From assembly GCF_013114825.1 (NCBI RefSeq), contig NZ_JAAVLX010000004.1, positions 434,001 to 498,000 on the forward strand: a stretch of DNA of 64,000 nt, in the 5' to 3' direction. The notes under the pieces are model-generated. The model did not search any database, was not told the DNA's origin, and saw nothing but the letters and a program-made list of their open reading frames with translations. Position numbers and translations under genes: made by a program. Shown here piece by piece: positions 26,592 through 35,462 of this stretch. Each line of letters starts with the position of its first letter. The first letter of the stretch is position 1. Origin of the DNA: Bradyrhizobium australiense. Its GTDB lineage: Bacteria; Pseudomonadota; Alphaproteobacteria; Rhizobiales; Xanthobacteraceae.

Positions 26592-28211
26592 CTACGCCTT
26601 CTTTTTCACGTCCTTGACGTTGGAGAAGGTGATCCCCTCGGCCCTTTCGCGGGTATAGCCTAGATAAAACTCGTTCTTGGCCATGAACACGGGGTCACCG
26701 TCGACGTCATCAGCAATGCCGGAGCCGTTGGCGGCGATGAAGGCGTCGAGCTTCTTGCGGTCATCGGACGAGACCCAGCGCGCCAACTGGAATTCCGAAA
26801 CCTCGAATTCTACCGGCAGCGAATATTCCGCATCTAGCCGCGCCTTCAGCACGTCGAGCTGCAGCGGACCGACGACGCCGACCAGCGCCGGTGCGCCGTC
26901 GCGCGGCCGGAACACCTGCACCACGCCCTCTTCCGACATCTGCTGCAGCGCCTCTTTCAGCTTCTTCGCCTTCATTGCATCGGTCAGGCGCACGCGGCGG
27001 ACGATTTCCGGCGCAAAACTCGGGACACCGACGAAGGTGATGTCCTCGCCTTCAGTCAGCGTATCGCCGATCCGCAATGTACCATGGTTCGGAATGCCGA
27101 CGACGTCGCCGGCAAAGGCTTCATCCGCCACCGAGCGGTCCTGCGCGAAGAAGAACTGCGGGCTCGATAGGCTCATGTTCTTGCCGGTCCGCACCAGCTT
27201 CGCCTTCATGCCGCGGCTGAGCTTACCGGAGCACAGCCGCGCGAACGCGATGCGGTCGCGGTGGTTGGGATCCATATTGGCCTGGATCTTGAACACGAAA
27301 GCGCTCATGCGCGGCTCGGCCGCCTCAACCTTCCGCACGTTGCTGTCCTGCGCACGCGGCGCCGGCGCAAACTTGCCAAGACCTTCAAGTAGATCGCCCA
27401 CACCAAAATTGCGCAACGCGCTGCCGAAATAAACCGGCGTCAGGTGGCCCTCGCGAAACGCCTCCAGCTCGAACGGCTTGCAGGCTTCCGACACCAGTGC
27501 GAGTTCGTCCTTGATCTCGGCAACTTCGAGATTGGGGTTGCGGCCGGCGAGATCGGCGATATCGATCTGCTCGGTCGCGCCGGTCTTGGCGCCGCCGCCT
27601 TCAAGCAGCCGCACGCCGCCATTGACGACGTCATAGGTGCCGAGGAAGTCGCGGCCGCGGCCGACCGGCCAGGTCATCGGCGTGGTGTCGAGCGCCAGCG
27701 TCTTCTCGATTTCATCCAGCAGTTCGAACGTGTCGCGGCTCTCGCGGTCCATCTTGTTGATGAAGGTGATGATCGGAATATCGCGCAGCCGGCATACCTC
27801 GAACAGCTTTCGGGTGCGCGCCTCGATGCCCTTTGCTGCGTCGATCACCATGACAGCGGAATCGACCGCCGTCAGCGTGCGGTAGGTGTCTTCGGAGAAG
27901 TCTTCGTGGCCCGGGGTATCCAGCAGGTTGAAGACGAGGCCTTCGAACTCGAAGGTCATCACCGAGGTCACGACCGAGATGCCGCGCTCGCGCTCGATCT
28001 TCATCCAGTCGGAGCGGGTATTGCGTCGCTCGCCCTTGGCCTTGACCTGGCCTGCCAGGTTGATGGCGCCGCCGAACAGCAGGAGCTTTTCGGTCAGCGT
28101 CGTCTTGCCGGCGTCCGGGTGGGAGATGATCGCAAACGTGCGCCGCCGCGCCACTTCATCTGATAGGGGCGAGCGGGAGGGCGATTCGGCAGTGACGGCA
28201 ATGTCGGACAT
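26592..28211 (-). CDS. prfC: Peptide chain release factor 3
   Basis: 539-residue RF3, a translational GTPase that recycles RF1/RF2. The G1 motif is SHPDAGKTTLTEKLLL, the G2 region is RERGISVVTSV, the G3 motif is DTPGHEDFSEDTYR, and the G4 motif is NKMDRE. Domain 2 and a C-terminal domain follow, and length is normal. I started at MSDIAVTAESPS (28211) because the open frame before it (to 28316) is not RF3-like and lies over the riboswitch region of the divergent sugE gene. prfC and sugE are transcribed away from each other. Confidence 0.95.
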   Translation of the reverse strand: MSDIAVTAESPSRSPLSDEVARRRTFAIISHPDAGKTTLTEKLLLFGGAINLAGQVKAKGERRNTRSDWMKIERERGISVVTSVMTFEFEGLVFNLLDTPGHEDFSEDTYRTLTAVDSAVMVIDAAKGIEARTRKLFEVCRLRDIPIITFINKMDRESRDTFELLDEIEKTLALDTTPMTWPVGRGRDFLGTYDVVNGGVRLLEGGGAKTGATEQIDIADLAGRNPNLEVAEIKDELALVSEACKPFELEAFREGHLTPVYFGSALRNFGVGDLLEGLGKFAPAPRAQDSNVRKVEAAEPRMSAFVFKIQANMDPNHRDRIAFARLCSGKLSRGMKAKLVRTGKNMSLSSPQFFFAQDRSVADEAFAGDVVGIPNHGTLRIGDTLTEGEDITFVGVPSFAPEIVRRVRLTDAMKAKKLKEALQQMSEEGVVQVFRPRDGAPALVGVVGPLQLDVLKARLDAEYSLPVEFEVSEFQLARWVSSDDRKKLDAFIAANGSGIADDVDGDPVFMAKNEFYLGYTRERAEGITFSNVKDVKKKA

Positions 28212-28298
28212 CGGCTCGAGCGTTTGGCAGGGAAAACCGGGCTGATCAAGCCTCATTTGGTGGTTGCGGACGCTGCTGGCCAGTCCCATATCGGCCGC

Positions 28299-28360
28299 GG
28301 AAGGACGGCCTTCCAATTCGCAGGCTCATCCGCGGGGACGACCCTGCCTGGTTCGGAGGG
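28299..28360 (+). promoter_or_regulatory. Guanidine-II (mini-ykkC) riboswitch controlling sugE
   Basis: Two hairpins with ACGR loops: GGAAGG-ACGG-CCTTCC (28299-28314, six base pairs) and GCGGGG-ACGA-CCCTGC (28332-28347, six pairs with one G-T). They are separated by 17 bases and followed by the Shine-Dalgarno GGAGGG (28355-28360) five bases before the ATG. This is the guanidine-II architecture. The 3' arm of hairpin 1 (CCTTCC) is complementary to GGAGGG with one G-T pair, so ligand-stabilised hairpin 1 would free the ribosome binding site. It lies upstream of a SugE/Gdx gene, as known riboswitches of this class do. Confidence 0.88.
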
Positions 28361-28365
28361 TTGTC

Positions 28366-28689
28366 ATGGCCTGGATCGTGTTGTTCGTCGCCGGGCTCAT
28401 GGAAGTGGGCTGGGCGATCGGCCTCAAATATACCGAAGGTTTCACGCGGTTTGTTCCATCCGTCCTGACGCTGGCCTGCATGGCAGGCAGCATCCTCCTG
28501 CTCGGTCTCGCCTTGAAAGCATTGCCGATAGGAACCGCCTACGCGGTTTGGACCGGTATCGGTGCAGTTGGCACGGCAATTCTAGGTATCGCTCTGTTCG
28601 GCGAGCCTGCGACCGCCGCTCGCCTTGCCTGCATCGGACTGATCGTGGCCGGCATCGTCGGGCTCAAGCTCGTCACCGGATCAGCGTAG
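28366..28689 (+). CDS. sugE: SMR family exporter SugE/Gdx (guanidinium efflux)
   Basis: 107-residue four-helix small multidrug resistance protein. The first helix reads [22 protein letters not shown], with the essential Glu13, and the second to fourth helices are hydrophobic with conserved [14 protein letters not shown]. This matches the SugE/Gdx subtype, which exports guanidinium in exchange for protons, rather than EmrE. The start is fixed by the GGAGGG site. The upstream guanidine-II riboswitch gives strong independent support for guanidinium as the substrate. It ends within the 3' end of the convergent Pit gene (nine-base overlap). Confidence 0.93.
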   Translation: MAWIVLFVAGLMEVGWAIGLKYTEGFTRFVPSVLTLACMAGSILLLGLALKALPIGTAYAVWTGIGAVGTAILGIALFGEPATAARLACIGLIVAGIVGLKLVTGSA

Positions 28690-29685
28690 CAGCAGCACGG
28701 CCCAATAGGTCAGCGCCGCCACGATCGCGGACGCTGGAATGGTGATCACCCAGGCATAGACGATCGAGCTCGCCACGTTCCAGCGCACCGCCGAGACCCG
28801 CCGCGCCGCGCCGACGCCGACAATGGAGCCGGTAATGGTGTGGGTCGTGGAGACGGGCACCCCGAGATACGTCGCCATGAACAGGGTCGCAGCACCACCG
28901 GTTTCGGCGCAAAAGCCCTGCATCGGCGTCAGCTTGGTGATCCGCAATCCCATGGTGCGAACGATGCGCCAGCCCCCCATCAACGTGCCGAGCCCCATCG
29001 CGGCCTGGCAGGACAGCACCACCCAGAACGGGATGACGAAATCCGTCCCGACGTGGCCCTGCGAATACAGGAGCACCGCGATGATGCCCATCGTCTTTTG
29101 CGCATCGTTGCCGCCATGGCCGAGCGAATAAAGCGACGCCGAGACGAATTGCAGAATGCGGAAGGCGCGGTCGACCGCAAATGGCGTCGAGCGCACCGAC
29201 AGCCAGGACACGATCGCAACCAGCACCAGCGCCAGCAGAAATCCGACCAGCGGCGACAGCACGATCGCCACCAGCGTCTTGGACAGGCCACTCCAGACCG
29301 CCGCGGAAATGCCGGCCTTGGCCATGCCGGCGCCGACCAAGCCGCCAATCAGCGCGTGCGAACTGGACGATGGAATGCCGAGCGCCCAGGTGATCAAGTT
29401 CCAGACGATCGCGCCGATCAGCGCAGCGAAGATCACGGCCGCATCGACAACATCGGGTTCGATGATTCCCTTGCCGATCGTGTTGGCGACGTGCAGCCCG
29501 AACACCAGGAAAGCAATGAAATTGAAAAAGGCCGCCCAGATCACCGCATATTGCGGACGCAGCACACGGGTCGAAACGATCGTGGCGATCGAATTGGCGG
29601 CGTCGTGCAATCCGTTGAGGAAATCGAACAGCAGCGCAACCGCGATCAGGAAGATCAGAATAGGAAGACCAAGCGTGGCGTCCAC
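28681..29685 (-). CDS. pit: Inorganic phosphate transporter, Pit family
   Basis: 334-residue Pit transporter with about ten membrane segments. The signature duplicated motif appears as [23 protein letters not shown] in the N-terminal half and as [30 protein letters not shown] in the C-terminal half. It imports metal-phosphate with protons at low affinity. The start codon is GTG. It is encoded downstream of a DUF47/PhoU-like gene (15-base gap), the usual partner pair. It overlaps the convergent sugE by nine bases. Confidence 0.93.
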   Translation of the reverse strand: MDATLGLPILIFLIAVALLFDFLNGLHDAANSIATIVSTRVLRPQYAVIWAAFFNFIAFLVFGLHVANTIGKGIIEPDVVDAAVIFAALIGAIVWNLITWALGIPSSSSHALIGGLVGAGMAKAGISAAVWSGLSKTLVAIVLSPLVGFLLALVLVAIVSWLSVRSTPFAVDRAFRILQFVSASLYSLGHGGNDAQKTMGIIAVLLYSQGHVGTDFVIPFWVVLSCQAAMGLGTLMGGWRIVRTMGLRITKLTPMQGFCAETGGAATLFMATYLGVPVSTTHTITGSIVGVGAARRVSAVRWNVASSIVYAWVITIPASAIVAALTYWAVLLLR

Positions 29686-29700
29686 TGAATTGGCCCTGCC

Positions 29701-30345
29701 CTATACCTGTTCGATCACGATCGAGTTGATTTCGTTGGCGACGTCATCGAAGCGGTCGGACACTTTTTCGAGATGCTTGTAGATCTCGGCGCCGACGACG
29801 AAATCCATCGAATTGCCGTGGCGGTGCTTGAGAAACAGCTCCTTCAACCCGATATCGTGGAGGTCGTCGATACGGCCCTCCAGCTTGCCGATTTCCTCGG
29901 TGATGGCGGACAGCATCGCAACGTTATTGCCGATTGACTGCATCAGCGGGAGCGCGCGGCTGACCAGATTGGCGCATTCGACCAATAGCGTGGCTATTTC
30001 ACGCATCGGGGGTTCGAACGTCCGGACTTCGAACAACACCACCGCCTTCGCGGTCTGCTGCATCTGGTCGATGGCGTCGTCCATCGCCGTGATCAGGTTC
30101 TTGATGTCGCCGCGGTCGAACGGGGTAATGAAGGTGCGGCGGACCGCGGTCAGTACCTCGCGGGTAATGCCATCGGCGTCGTTTTCGAACTGATTGACGC
30201 GCTGGCAGAATACCGGCGTCTCCTCGCCGCCCCGCAGCATGTCCTGCAATGCCAGCGCGCCCTGCACGACCGTCTGGGCGTGGCGGGCAAACAGGTCAAA
30301 AAACCGCTCCTCCTTGGGCAAAAAGGCACGAAACCAGCGCAGCAT
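29701..30345 (-). CDS. DUF47 family (PhoU-like) phosphate transport regulator
   Basis: 214-residue all-helical protein of the DUF47/TIGR00153 family, PhoU-like. Typical segments are MLRWFRAFLPKEERFFDLFARHAQ, the acidic QRVNQFENDADGITREV, and DKGDI-like FITPFDRGDIKNLITAMDDAID with metal-binding acidic residues. It is thought to modulate the adjacent Pit transporter. I chose the ATG at 30345, where the family sequence begins; the open frame extends to 30456 with unrelated residues. It is first in the pair with pit. Confidence 0.92.
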   Translation of the reverse strand: MLRWFRAFLPKEERFFDLFARHAQTVVQGALALQDMLRGGEETPVFCQRVNQFENDADGITREVLTAVRRTFITPFDRGDIKNLITAMDDAIDQMQQTAKAVVLFEVRTFEPPMREIATLLVECANLVSRALPLMQSIGNNVAMLSAITEEIGKLEGRIDDLHDIGLKELFLKHRHGNSMDFVVGAEIYKHLEKVSDRFDDVANEINSIVIEQV

Positions 30346-30495
30346 GGTATTTTTCCGTCGTTCAGAAACAGCCGCGGAGCGACTTGTCACAAAGCTGTCA
30401 TAGACCATTCGAGGGAAAAACGCGCGACGGCGGGCCCTGGGAACCCGGTCATCCACCGCTTTGTGGGACCGAAAACTGCGCCAAAACCCGCCGTT

Positions 30496-31464
30496 TTACA
30501 GGGATCGGCGGAAATAATGCGCGATTTCGCCGATGATGCCGCGGCGGAACGTCAGCACGCAGGCCACGAAGATGACGCCCTGGATCACCGTCACCCATTG
30601 GCCAAAACCGGCCAGATATTGCTGCATAGCGATGATAACGAAGGCTCCGACGACCGGACCGAACACTGTGCCGAGGCCGCCGACCAGCGTCATCAGGACG
30701 ATTTCACCAGACATCGTCCAGTGTACGTCAGTGAGCGAAGCGTTCTGCGCCACAAATACCTTCAGCGAACCTGCAAAGCCGGCGATCGTGCCGGAGAGGA
30801 TAAAAGCGAGCAGCTTGTACTGGTCGGTCTTATAGCCGAGCGAGATCGCACGCGGCTCGTTTTCGCGAATGGCTTTCAATACTTCGCCGAACGGCGAGTT
30901 GATGGTGCGGTAGATCAGCAGGAAGCCGCCGAGAAATCCGGCAAGCACCACGTAGTAAAGCACCGTCGGCTGGGCGAGATTGAAAATCCCGAACAGGTGG
31001 CCTTGCGGAATGCCCTGGATGCCGTCCTCGCCATGGGTGAACGGCGCCTGCAGGTAGATGAAATACAGGAGCTGCGACAGCGCCAGCGTGATCATCGAAA
31101 AGTAGATGCCCTGTCGGCGAATCGAGATGAAGCCGGTGATGACGGAAAGCGCAGCGGCGCCCGCGACGCCAACCAGAATTCCGAGTTCGGGCGATAACCC
31201 CCAGACCTTCAACGCATGCGCCGAGCAGTAGCCCGCGGTCCCCAGGAACATGGCGTGGCCGAACGACAGCAGGCCGCCATAGCCGATCAGGAGGTTGAAC
31301 GCGCAAGCAAGCAGCGCGAAGCACAGCGCCTGCATCACGAAGAACGGATAGATGCCGGTCGTCGGAACCAGACCCAGCAGCACCGCCATCGCGGCGAACA
31401 CCATCATCTCGTCGCGCATCGCGCGCGGAGTTACCGGCAGTGTGTCGTCAGTCAATGCGCTCAT
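30496..31464 (-). CDS. livM: Branched-chain amino acid ABC transporter permease LivM
   Basis: 322-residue LivM-type permease, about nine or ten membrane helices. Family motifs include NLLIGYGGLLSFGHAMFLGTAGY and the coupling-helix EEA-like loop RAIRENEPRAISLGY. The end has the LVGGLGTVFGPVVGAFVI segment. It is the last gene of the liv operon, starting one base after livH. Transport is probably for hydrophobic amino acids or a related ligand bound by the operon's receptor. Confidence 0.93.
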   Translation of the reverse strand: MSALTDDTLPVTPRAMRDEMMVFAAMAVLLGLVPTTGIYPFFVMQALCFALLACAFNLLIGYGGLLSFGHAMFLGTAGYCSAHALKVWGLSPELGILVGVAGAAALSVITGFISIRRQGIYFSMITLALSQLLYFIYLQAPFTHGEDGIQGIPQGHLFGIFNLAQPTVLYYVVLAGFLGGFLLIYRTINSPFGEVLKAIRENEPRAISLGYKTDQYKLLAFILSGTIAGFAGSLKVFVAQNASLTDVHWTMSGEIVLMTLVGGLGTVFGPVVGAFVIIAMQQYLAGFGQWVTVIQGVIFVACVLTFRRGIIGEIAHYFRRSL

Positions 31465-31465
31465 G

Positions 31466-32353
31466 TCAGGCCGCCCGTCCCGTCAGTCCCGTTGGCTTCA
31501 CCAGCAACACCAGCACCATCAGGACGAACACCACGGTGTTGGAAGCTTCAGGATAGAAATACTTGGTCAGTCCCTCGATCACCCCTAGCGCAAATCCGGT
31601 GATGATCGATCCCATGATCGATCCCATGCCGCCGATCACCACCACCGCGAACACGACGATGATCAGGTCCGCGCCCATCAGCGGGCGCACCTGGTTGATC
31701 GGCGCCGATAATACACCGGCCAGCGCCGCCAGGCCGACGCCGAGCCCATAGGTCAGCGTGATCATCCGGGGCACGTTGATGCCGAATGCGCGCACCAGCG
31801 TCGGGTTTTCGGTCGCGGCGCGCAGATAGGCGCCGAGCCTCGTCTTTTCGATCAGGAACCAGGTGGCGATGCAAACCACAAGCGAGAACACGACCACCCA
31901 GCCGCGATAGACCGGCAGGAACATGAAGCCGAGATTCATGCCGCCCTGTAATCCGCGGAACCCACCGATCTCCGGATAATCAGGAATCGCGTACGGCAGG
32001 CCGGATGAGCCGAAGTAATTCTGGAACACGCCCTGCACGATCAGCGCGATGCCGAACGTTAACAACAGTCCGTAGAGGTGGTCGAGGCCGGCCAACCATT
32101 GCAGCATGGTCCGTTCGAGGATCATGCCAAAGATGCCGACGACAATCGGCGCGATGATCAGCGCCCACCAGTATCCAATCCCTGTGAGGTGCAACAGAAA
32201 ATACGCGCAGAACGCCCCCATCATGTAGAGCGCGCCATGGGCGAAATTGATGATGTTGAGCATGCCGAAGATCACGGCGAGCCCGAGACTGAGCAGCGCG
32301 TAGAACGATCCGTTGATCAATCCCACCAGGAGCTGGGCGTAGAGAGCTTGCAT
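31466..32353 (-). CDS. livH: Branched-chain amino acid ABC transporter permease LivH
   Basis: 295-residue LivH-type permease with about eight hydrophobic helices. The N-terminal motif is LLVGLINGSFYALLSLGLAVIFGMLNIINFAHGALYM, very typical of LivH, and the coupling loop is EKTRLGAYLRAATENPTLVRAFGIN. I prefer the ATG at 32353; a TTG at 32368 is the alternative. It is separated from the upstream receptor gene by a GC-rich hairpin with a T-tract, so it may be expressed at a lower level than the receptor. Confidence 0.93.
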   Translation of the reverse strand: MQALYAQLLVGLINGSFYALLSLGLAVIFGMLNIINFAHGALYMMGAFCAYFLLHLTGIGYWWALIIAPIVVGIFGMILERTMLQWLAGLDHLYGLLLTFGIALIVQGVFQNYFGSSGLPYAIPDYPEIGGFRGLQGGMNLGFMFLPVYRGWVVVFSLVVCIATWFLIEKTRLGAYLRAATENPTLVRAFGINVPRMITLTYGLGVGLAALAGVLSAPINQVRPLMGADLIIVVFAVVVIGGMGSIMGSIITGFALGVIEGLTKYFYPEASNTVVFVLMVLVLLVKPTGLTGRAA

Positions 32354-32401
32354 CGGTTTCGCACTCAATCTCGTAATGACGCGGGTTAGCGTTGGGCCGC
32401 G

Positions 32402-32434
32402 AAAAAAGCCCCGCCGGCACGACGCCGACGAGCC
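32402..32434 (-). terminator. Intra-operon terminator/attenuator after the liv receptor gene
   Basis: On the minus strand a GC-rich imperfect stem (GGCTCGTCGGC pairing with GCCGGCGGGGC around a TCGT loop) is followed by six Ts. It begins eight bases after the receptor stop codon and precedes livH. It looks like a rho-independent terminator that would let the receptor be made in excess over the membrane subunits. Confidence 0.6.
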
Positions 32435-32441
32435 ATCGTTG

Positions 32442-33659
32442 TTACTTCTTTACCAGCGGACAGGCGCTTTCCGAAAGCGGCCGGAAGGCCTGCTCGCCGG
32501 GAGTGGTGCCGATCAGCTTGTAATAGTCCCACGGTCCCTTGGATTCGGAGGGTTTCTTGACCTCGAACAGGTAAGCCGGATGGATCTTGCGGCCGTCGGC
32601 GCGGATCGTGCCCTTGCCGAACAGCGCATCGTCGGTCGGCAGTTCCTTCATTTTCGCCACCACCTTGACGCCGTCATGCGGGTTGCCGCCCATCGCATCG
32701 AGCGTCTTGAAATAGTGAACCAGGCCCGAATACACGCCGGCCTGCACCATCGAAGGCATCGCCTTGTTCTTCGTGCGCTCGGAGAAGCGCTTCGAAAATG
32801 CGCGGGTGCCGTCGTTCAGATCCCAGTAGAAGGTCTCCGTGAAGTTCAGGCCCTGCGCCACCTTCAGGCCGAGCGAATGCACGTCGGTGATGAACAGCAG
32901 AAGGCCGGCGAGCTTTTGGCCACCGGCGACGATGCCGAATTCCGACGCCTGCTTGATCGTGTTCGTGGTGTCGCCGCCTGCATTGGCCATGCCGATGATC
33001 TTGGCCTTGGATGCCTGCGCCTGCAGCAGGAAGGATGAGAAGTCCGAGGAATTCAGCGGATGCTTGACGCCGCCGATCACCTTGCCGCCCGACTTCACGA
33101 CAACCGCCGTGGTATCGCGCTCCAGCGCGTGTCCGAATGCATAGTCCGCGGTCAGGAAGTACCAGGTATCGCCGCCGGCCTTCACCAGCGCCTGCCCGGT
33201 AGAGTTGGCGAGCATGTAGGTGTCGTAAACCCAATGGATCGTATTGGGCGAGCACTGCGCATTGGTGAGATCCGACGTCGCCGCGCCGGTATTGATCATG
33301 ACGGAGTTCTTTTCCTTCACCAGATTGTTGACCGCCAGCGCAACGCCGGAGTTCAGCACATCCATGAAGATGTCGACCTTCTCGACGTCGATCCACTGCC
33401 GCGCAATGGTAGTGGCGATGTCGGGCTTGTTCTGGTGGTCGGCTGAGACGATGTCGATCTTCCAGCCCTTGGCTGCAAGGCCGGAATCCTCGACCGCCAT
33501 CTGGGCTGCGAGCGTCGAGCCGGCGCCACCAAGGTCGGAGTAAAGTCCGGAATTGTCGGTGAGCACGCCGATCTTGACGGTCTTGTCCTGCGCCACGGCG
33601 TTGCCTGCTGCAAGCGCCAGAGCGGTGCCGAGGACGAGCGAGGAAATCCGATGTTTCAT
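32442..33659 (-). CDS. Branched-chain amino-acid-type ABC substrate-binding protein
   Basis: 405-residue periplasmic receptor of the LivK family: signal peptide ending AVAQ, mature start DKTVKIGVLTDNSGLYSDLG. It is the operon's own receptor, placed between livF and livH. The protein is a close paralogue of the orphan receptor at 14389-15615 along its whole length. The start ATG at 33659 follows a GGAG ribosome binding site; the open frame upstream to 33836 is not part of the gene. The ligand is not known; LivK homologues bind branched-chain amino acids, amides, or other small molecules. Confidence 0.93.
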   Translation of the reverse strand: MKHRISSLVLGTALALAAGNAVAQDKTVKIGVLTDNSGLYSDLGGAGSTLAAQMAVEDSGLAAKGWKIDIVSADHQNKPDIATTIARQWIDVEKVDIFMDVLNSGVALAVNNLVKEKNSVMINTGAATSDLTNAQCSPNTIHWVYDTYMLANSTGQALVKAGGDTWYFLTADYAFGHALERDTTAVVVKSGGKVIGGVKHPLNSSDFSSFLLQAQASKAKIIGMANAGGDTTNTIKQASEFGIVAGGQKLAGLLLFITDVHSLGLKVAQGLNFTETFYWDLNDGTRAFSKRFSERTKNKAMPSMVQAGVYSGLVHYFKTLDAMGGNPHDGVKVVAKMKELPTDDALFGKGTIRADGRKIHPAYLFEVKKPSESKGPWDYYKLIGTTPGEQAFRPLSESACPLVKK

Positions 33660-33696
33660 AATATCTCCATTAATCCAGAGTGCAGCAAAGTACCGA

Positions 33697-34440
33697 TTAA
33701 ACGCCGAGATAGGTGTGGAGCTTGTCCATATTGGCCGACAGCTCCGAATTCGCAAAACCGTCGATGACCTTGCCGTGCTCGACGATGTAGTAGCGGTCAG
33801 CCACCGTCGAGGCGAAGCGGAAATTCTGCTCGACAAGCAGGATGGTAAAACCTTCCGACTTCAGCCGCGCGATGGTATGCCCGATCTGCTGGATTATGAC
33901 GGGCGCCAGACCCTCGGTCGGCTCGTCCAGCATCAGAAAGCGCGCGCCGGTGCGCAAGATTCTCGCGATCGCGAGCATTTGCTGCTCGCCGCCCGAAAGC
34001 TTGGTGCCCTGGCTGTTGAGGCGCTCCCTCAGGTTCGGAAACAATTCGAAGATCTGGTCGAGCGACAGCCCGCCACTGCGCACGATCGGCGGCAGCAGCA
34101 GGTTTTCGCGCACGTCAAGGCTTGCGAAAATGCCCCGCTCCTCGGGACAGAATGCGATGCCCAGGCGCGCGATCCTGTCGGACGAGGCGCGCGTAATGTC
34201 CTGACCGTTGAAACGGATCGAACCGGTACGCTTGCCGATAATTCCCATCACCGACTTCAGCGTCGTGGTCTTGCCGGCGCCGTTGCGGCCGAGCAGCGTG
34301 ACCACCTCGCCCGCCTTCACATTGAAGTTGATGCCGTGAAGGATATGGGATTCGCCGTACCAGGCCTGCAGGTCGGAAACGGAAAGAATTTCCGCGCCCG
34401 CCGGTCTGGCGGCGGCTTCGGCCATTTTCAACTCAGGCAT
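33697..34440 (-). CDS. livF: Branched-chain amino acid ABC transporter ATP-binding protein LivF
   Basis: 247-residue ATPase. Walker A is GRNGAGKTTTLKS, the signature motif is KLSGGEQQMLAIAR, Walker B is LMLDEPTEGLAP, and the switch histidine region is replaced by Q in LLVEQNFRF, as is normal for LivF. I chose the ATG at 34440, which overlaps the livG stop by eight bases. It forms the transporter heterodimer with LivG. Confidence 0.94.
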   Translation of the reverse strand: MPELKMAEAAARPAGAEILSVSDLQAWYGESHILHGINFNVKAGEVVTLLGRNGAGKTTTLKSVMGIIGKRTGSIRFNGQDITRASSDRIARLGIAFCPEERGIFASLDVRENLLLPPIVRSGGLSLDQIFELFPNLRERLNSQGTKLSGGEQQMLAIARILRTGARFLMLDEPTEGLAPVIIQQIGHTIARLKSEGFTILLVEQNFRFASTVADRYYIVEHGKVIDGFANSELSANMDKLHTYLGV

Positions 34441-35188
34441 GACCGGCCCCCAGATAGGCTTCCTTGACGCGCTCGTCCTTGGACAATTCGGCATAATTGC
34501 CCTGCGCCAGCACCTGACCGCGCGTCAGCACCGTGATGATGTCGGACAGGTTGGCGACCACCGAGAGATTATGTTCGACCATCAGGATGGTGTACTTCGC
34601 CGAGATGCGCTTGATCAGGGCTGCGATCTTGTCGATGTCTTCATGACCCATGCCTGCCATAGGCTCGTCGAGCAGCATCATTTCCGGGTCGAGCGCCAGC
34701 GTCGTCGCGATCTCCAGCGCGCGCTTGCGTCCATAGGGCATCTCGACCGCCGGCGTGTTGGCGAACTCGCTCAAGCCCACGTCATTCAGCAGTTCGAGGG
34801 CGCGGCCGTTGAATCGATCGAGCACACGCTTGGAGCGCCAGAAATCGAACGAGCTTCCATGCTGGCGCTGTAACGCGACGCGAACGTTTTCCAGCGCGGT
34901 CAGGTGCGGAAACACCGCCGAAATCTGGAACGAACGCACCAGCCCGAGACGGGCCACATCGGCCGGCGCCATCGCGGTGATGTCCTGCCCCTTGTACAGG
35001 ATCTGCCCTGCAGACGGCCTCAGAAACTTGGTCAACAAGTTGAAGCAGGTCGTCTTGCCGGCGCCGTTCGGCCCGATCAACGCATGAATGCTGCCGCGGC
35101 GTACCTTGAGGGCGACATCGCGAACGGCGAAGAAACCCGCGAATTCCTTGGTCAATCCGTGGGTTTCGAGAATGAACTCATCAGCCAA
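34433..35188 (-). CDS. livG: Branched-chain amino acid ABC transporter ATP-binding protein LivG
   Basis: 251-residue ATPase, the first gene of the liv operon. Walker A is GPNGAGKTTCFNLLT. The segment RSFQISAVFPHLTALENV is LivG-like. The ABC signature region is degenerate, reading MPYGRKRALEIATTLAL in place of LSxGxQ, as LivG proteins often show, followed by LLDEPMAGMGHEDIDKIA (Walker B) and the switch histidine in LMVEHNLSVV. Transport is energised together with LivF. Confidence 0.94.
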   Translation of the reverse strand: MADEFILETHGLTKEFAGFFAVRDVALKVRRGSIHALIGPNGAGKTTCFNLLTKFLRPSAGQILYKGQDITAMAPADVARLGLVRSFQISAVFPHLTALENVRVALQRQHGSSFDFWRSKRVLDRFNGRALELLNDVGLSEFANTPAVEMPYGRKRALEIATTLALDPEMMLLDEPMAGMGHEDIDKIAALIKRISAKYTILMVEHNLSVVANLSDIITVLTRGQVLAQGNYAELSKDERVKEAYLGAGHA

Positions 35189-35462
35189 ACAAATTTCCCC
35201 CGTCAGCCGTCTCCACGAAGTCGCTCGCGCGCGGCCAATTTTCCCTGTTCGGGCAGGCTCGCCTGGACGTCCTTGGAAACCGTCCCGAGCCCGCCGCCTC
35301 CGGGCCGGAATATGCCGTCAACGCGATGGATTAGGCAAGGTGGAATGCTGCCGCGGACAAAGGCGGGTGTCGGTTCCGGATGCGCAATAAGTCGAATGCG
35401 CCGCTGGCCGGTCTGGCCGGCCTACGAGGTACGCTCAACCGCGACTCTCGCGCCAGCAAGTC

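Noticed and set aside
28840..29688. 282-residue frame opposite the Pit gene
   Set aside because: Shadow; Arg/Gln-rich and without motif.
33660..33836. Extension of the liv receptor open frame upstream of its signal peptide
   Set aside because: Lies over the livF 3' end; a signal peptide with a GGAG site at 33659 fixes the start.
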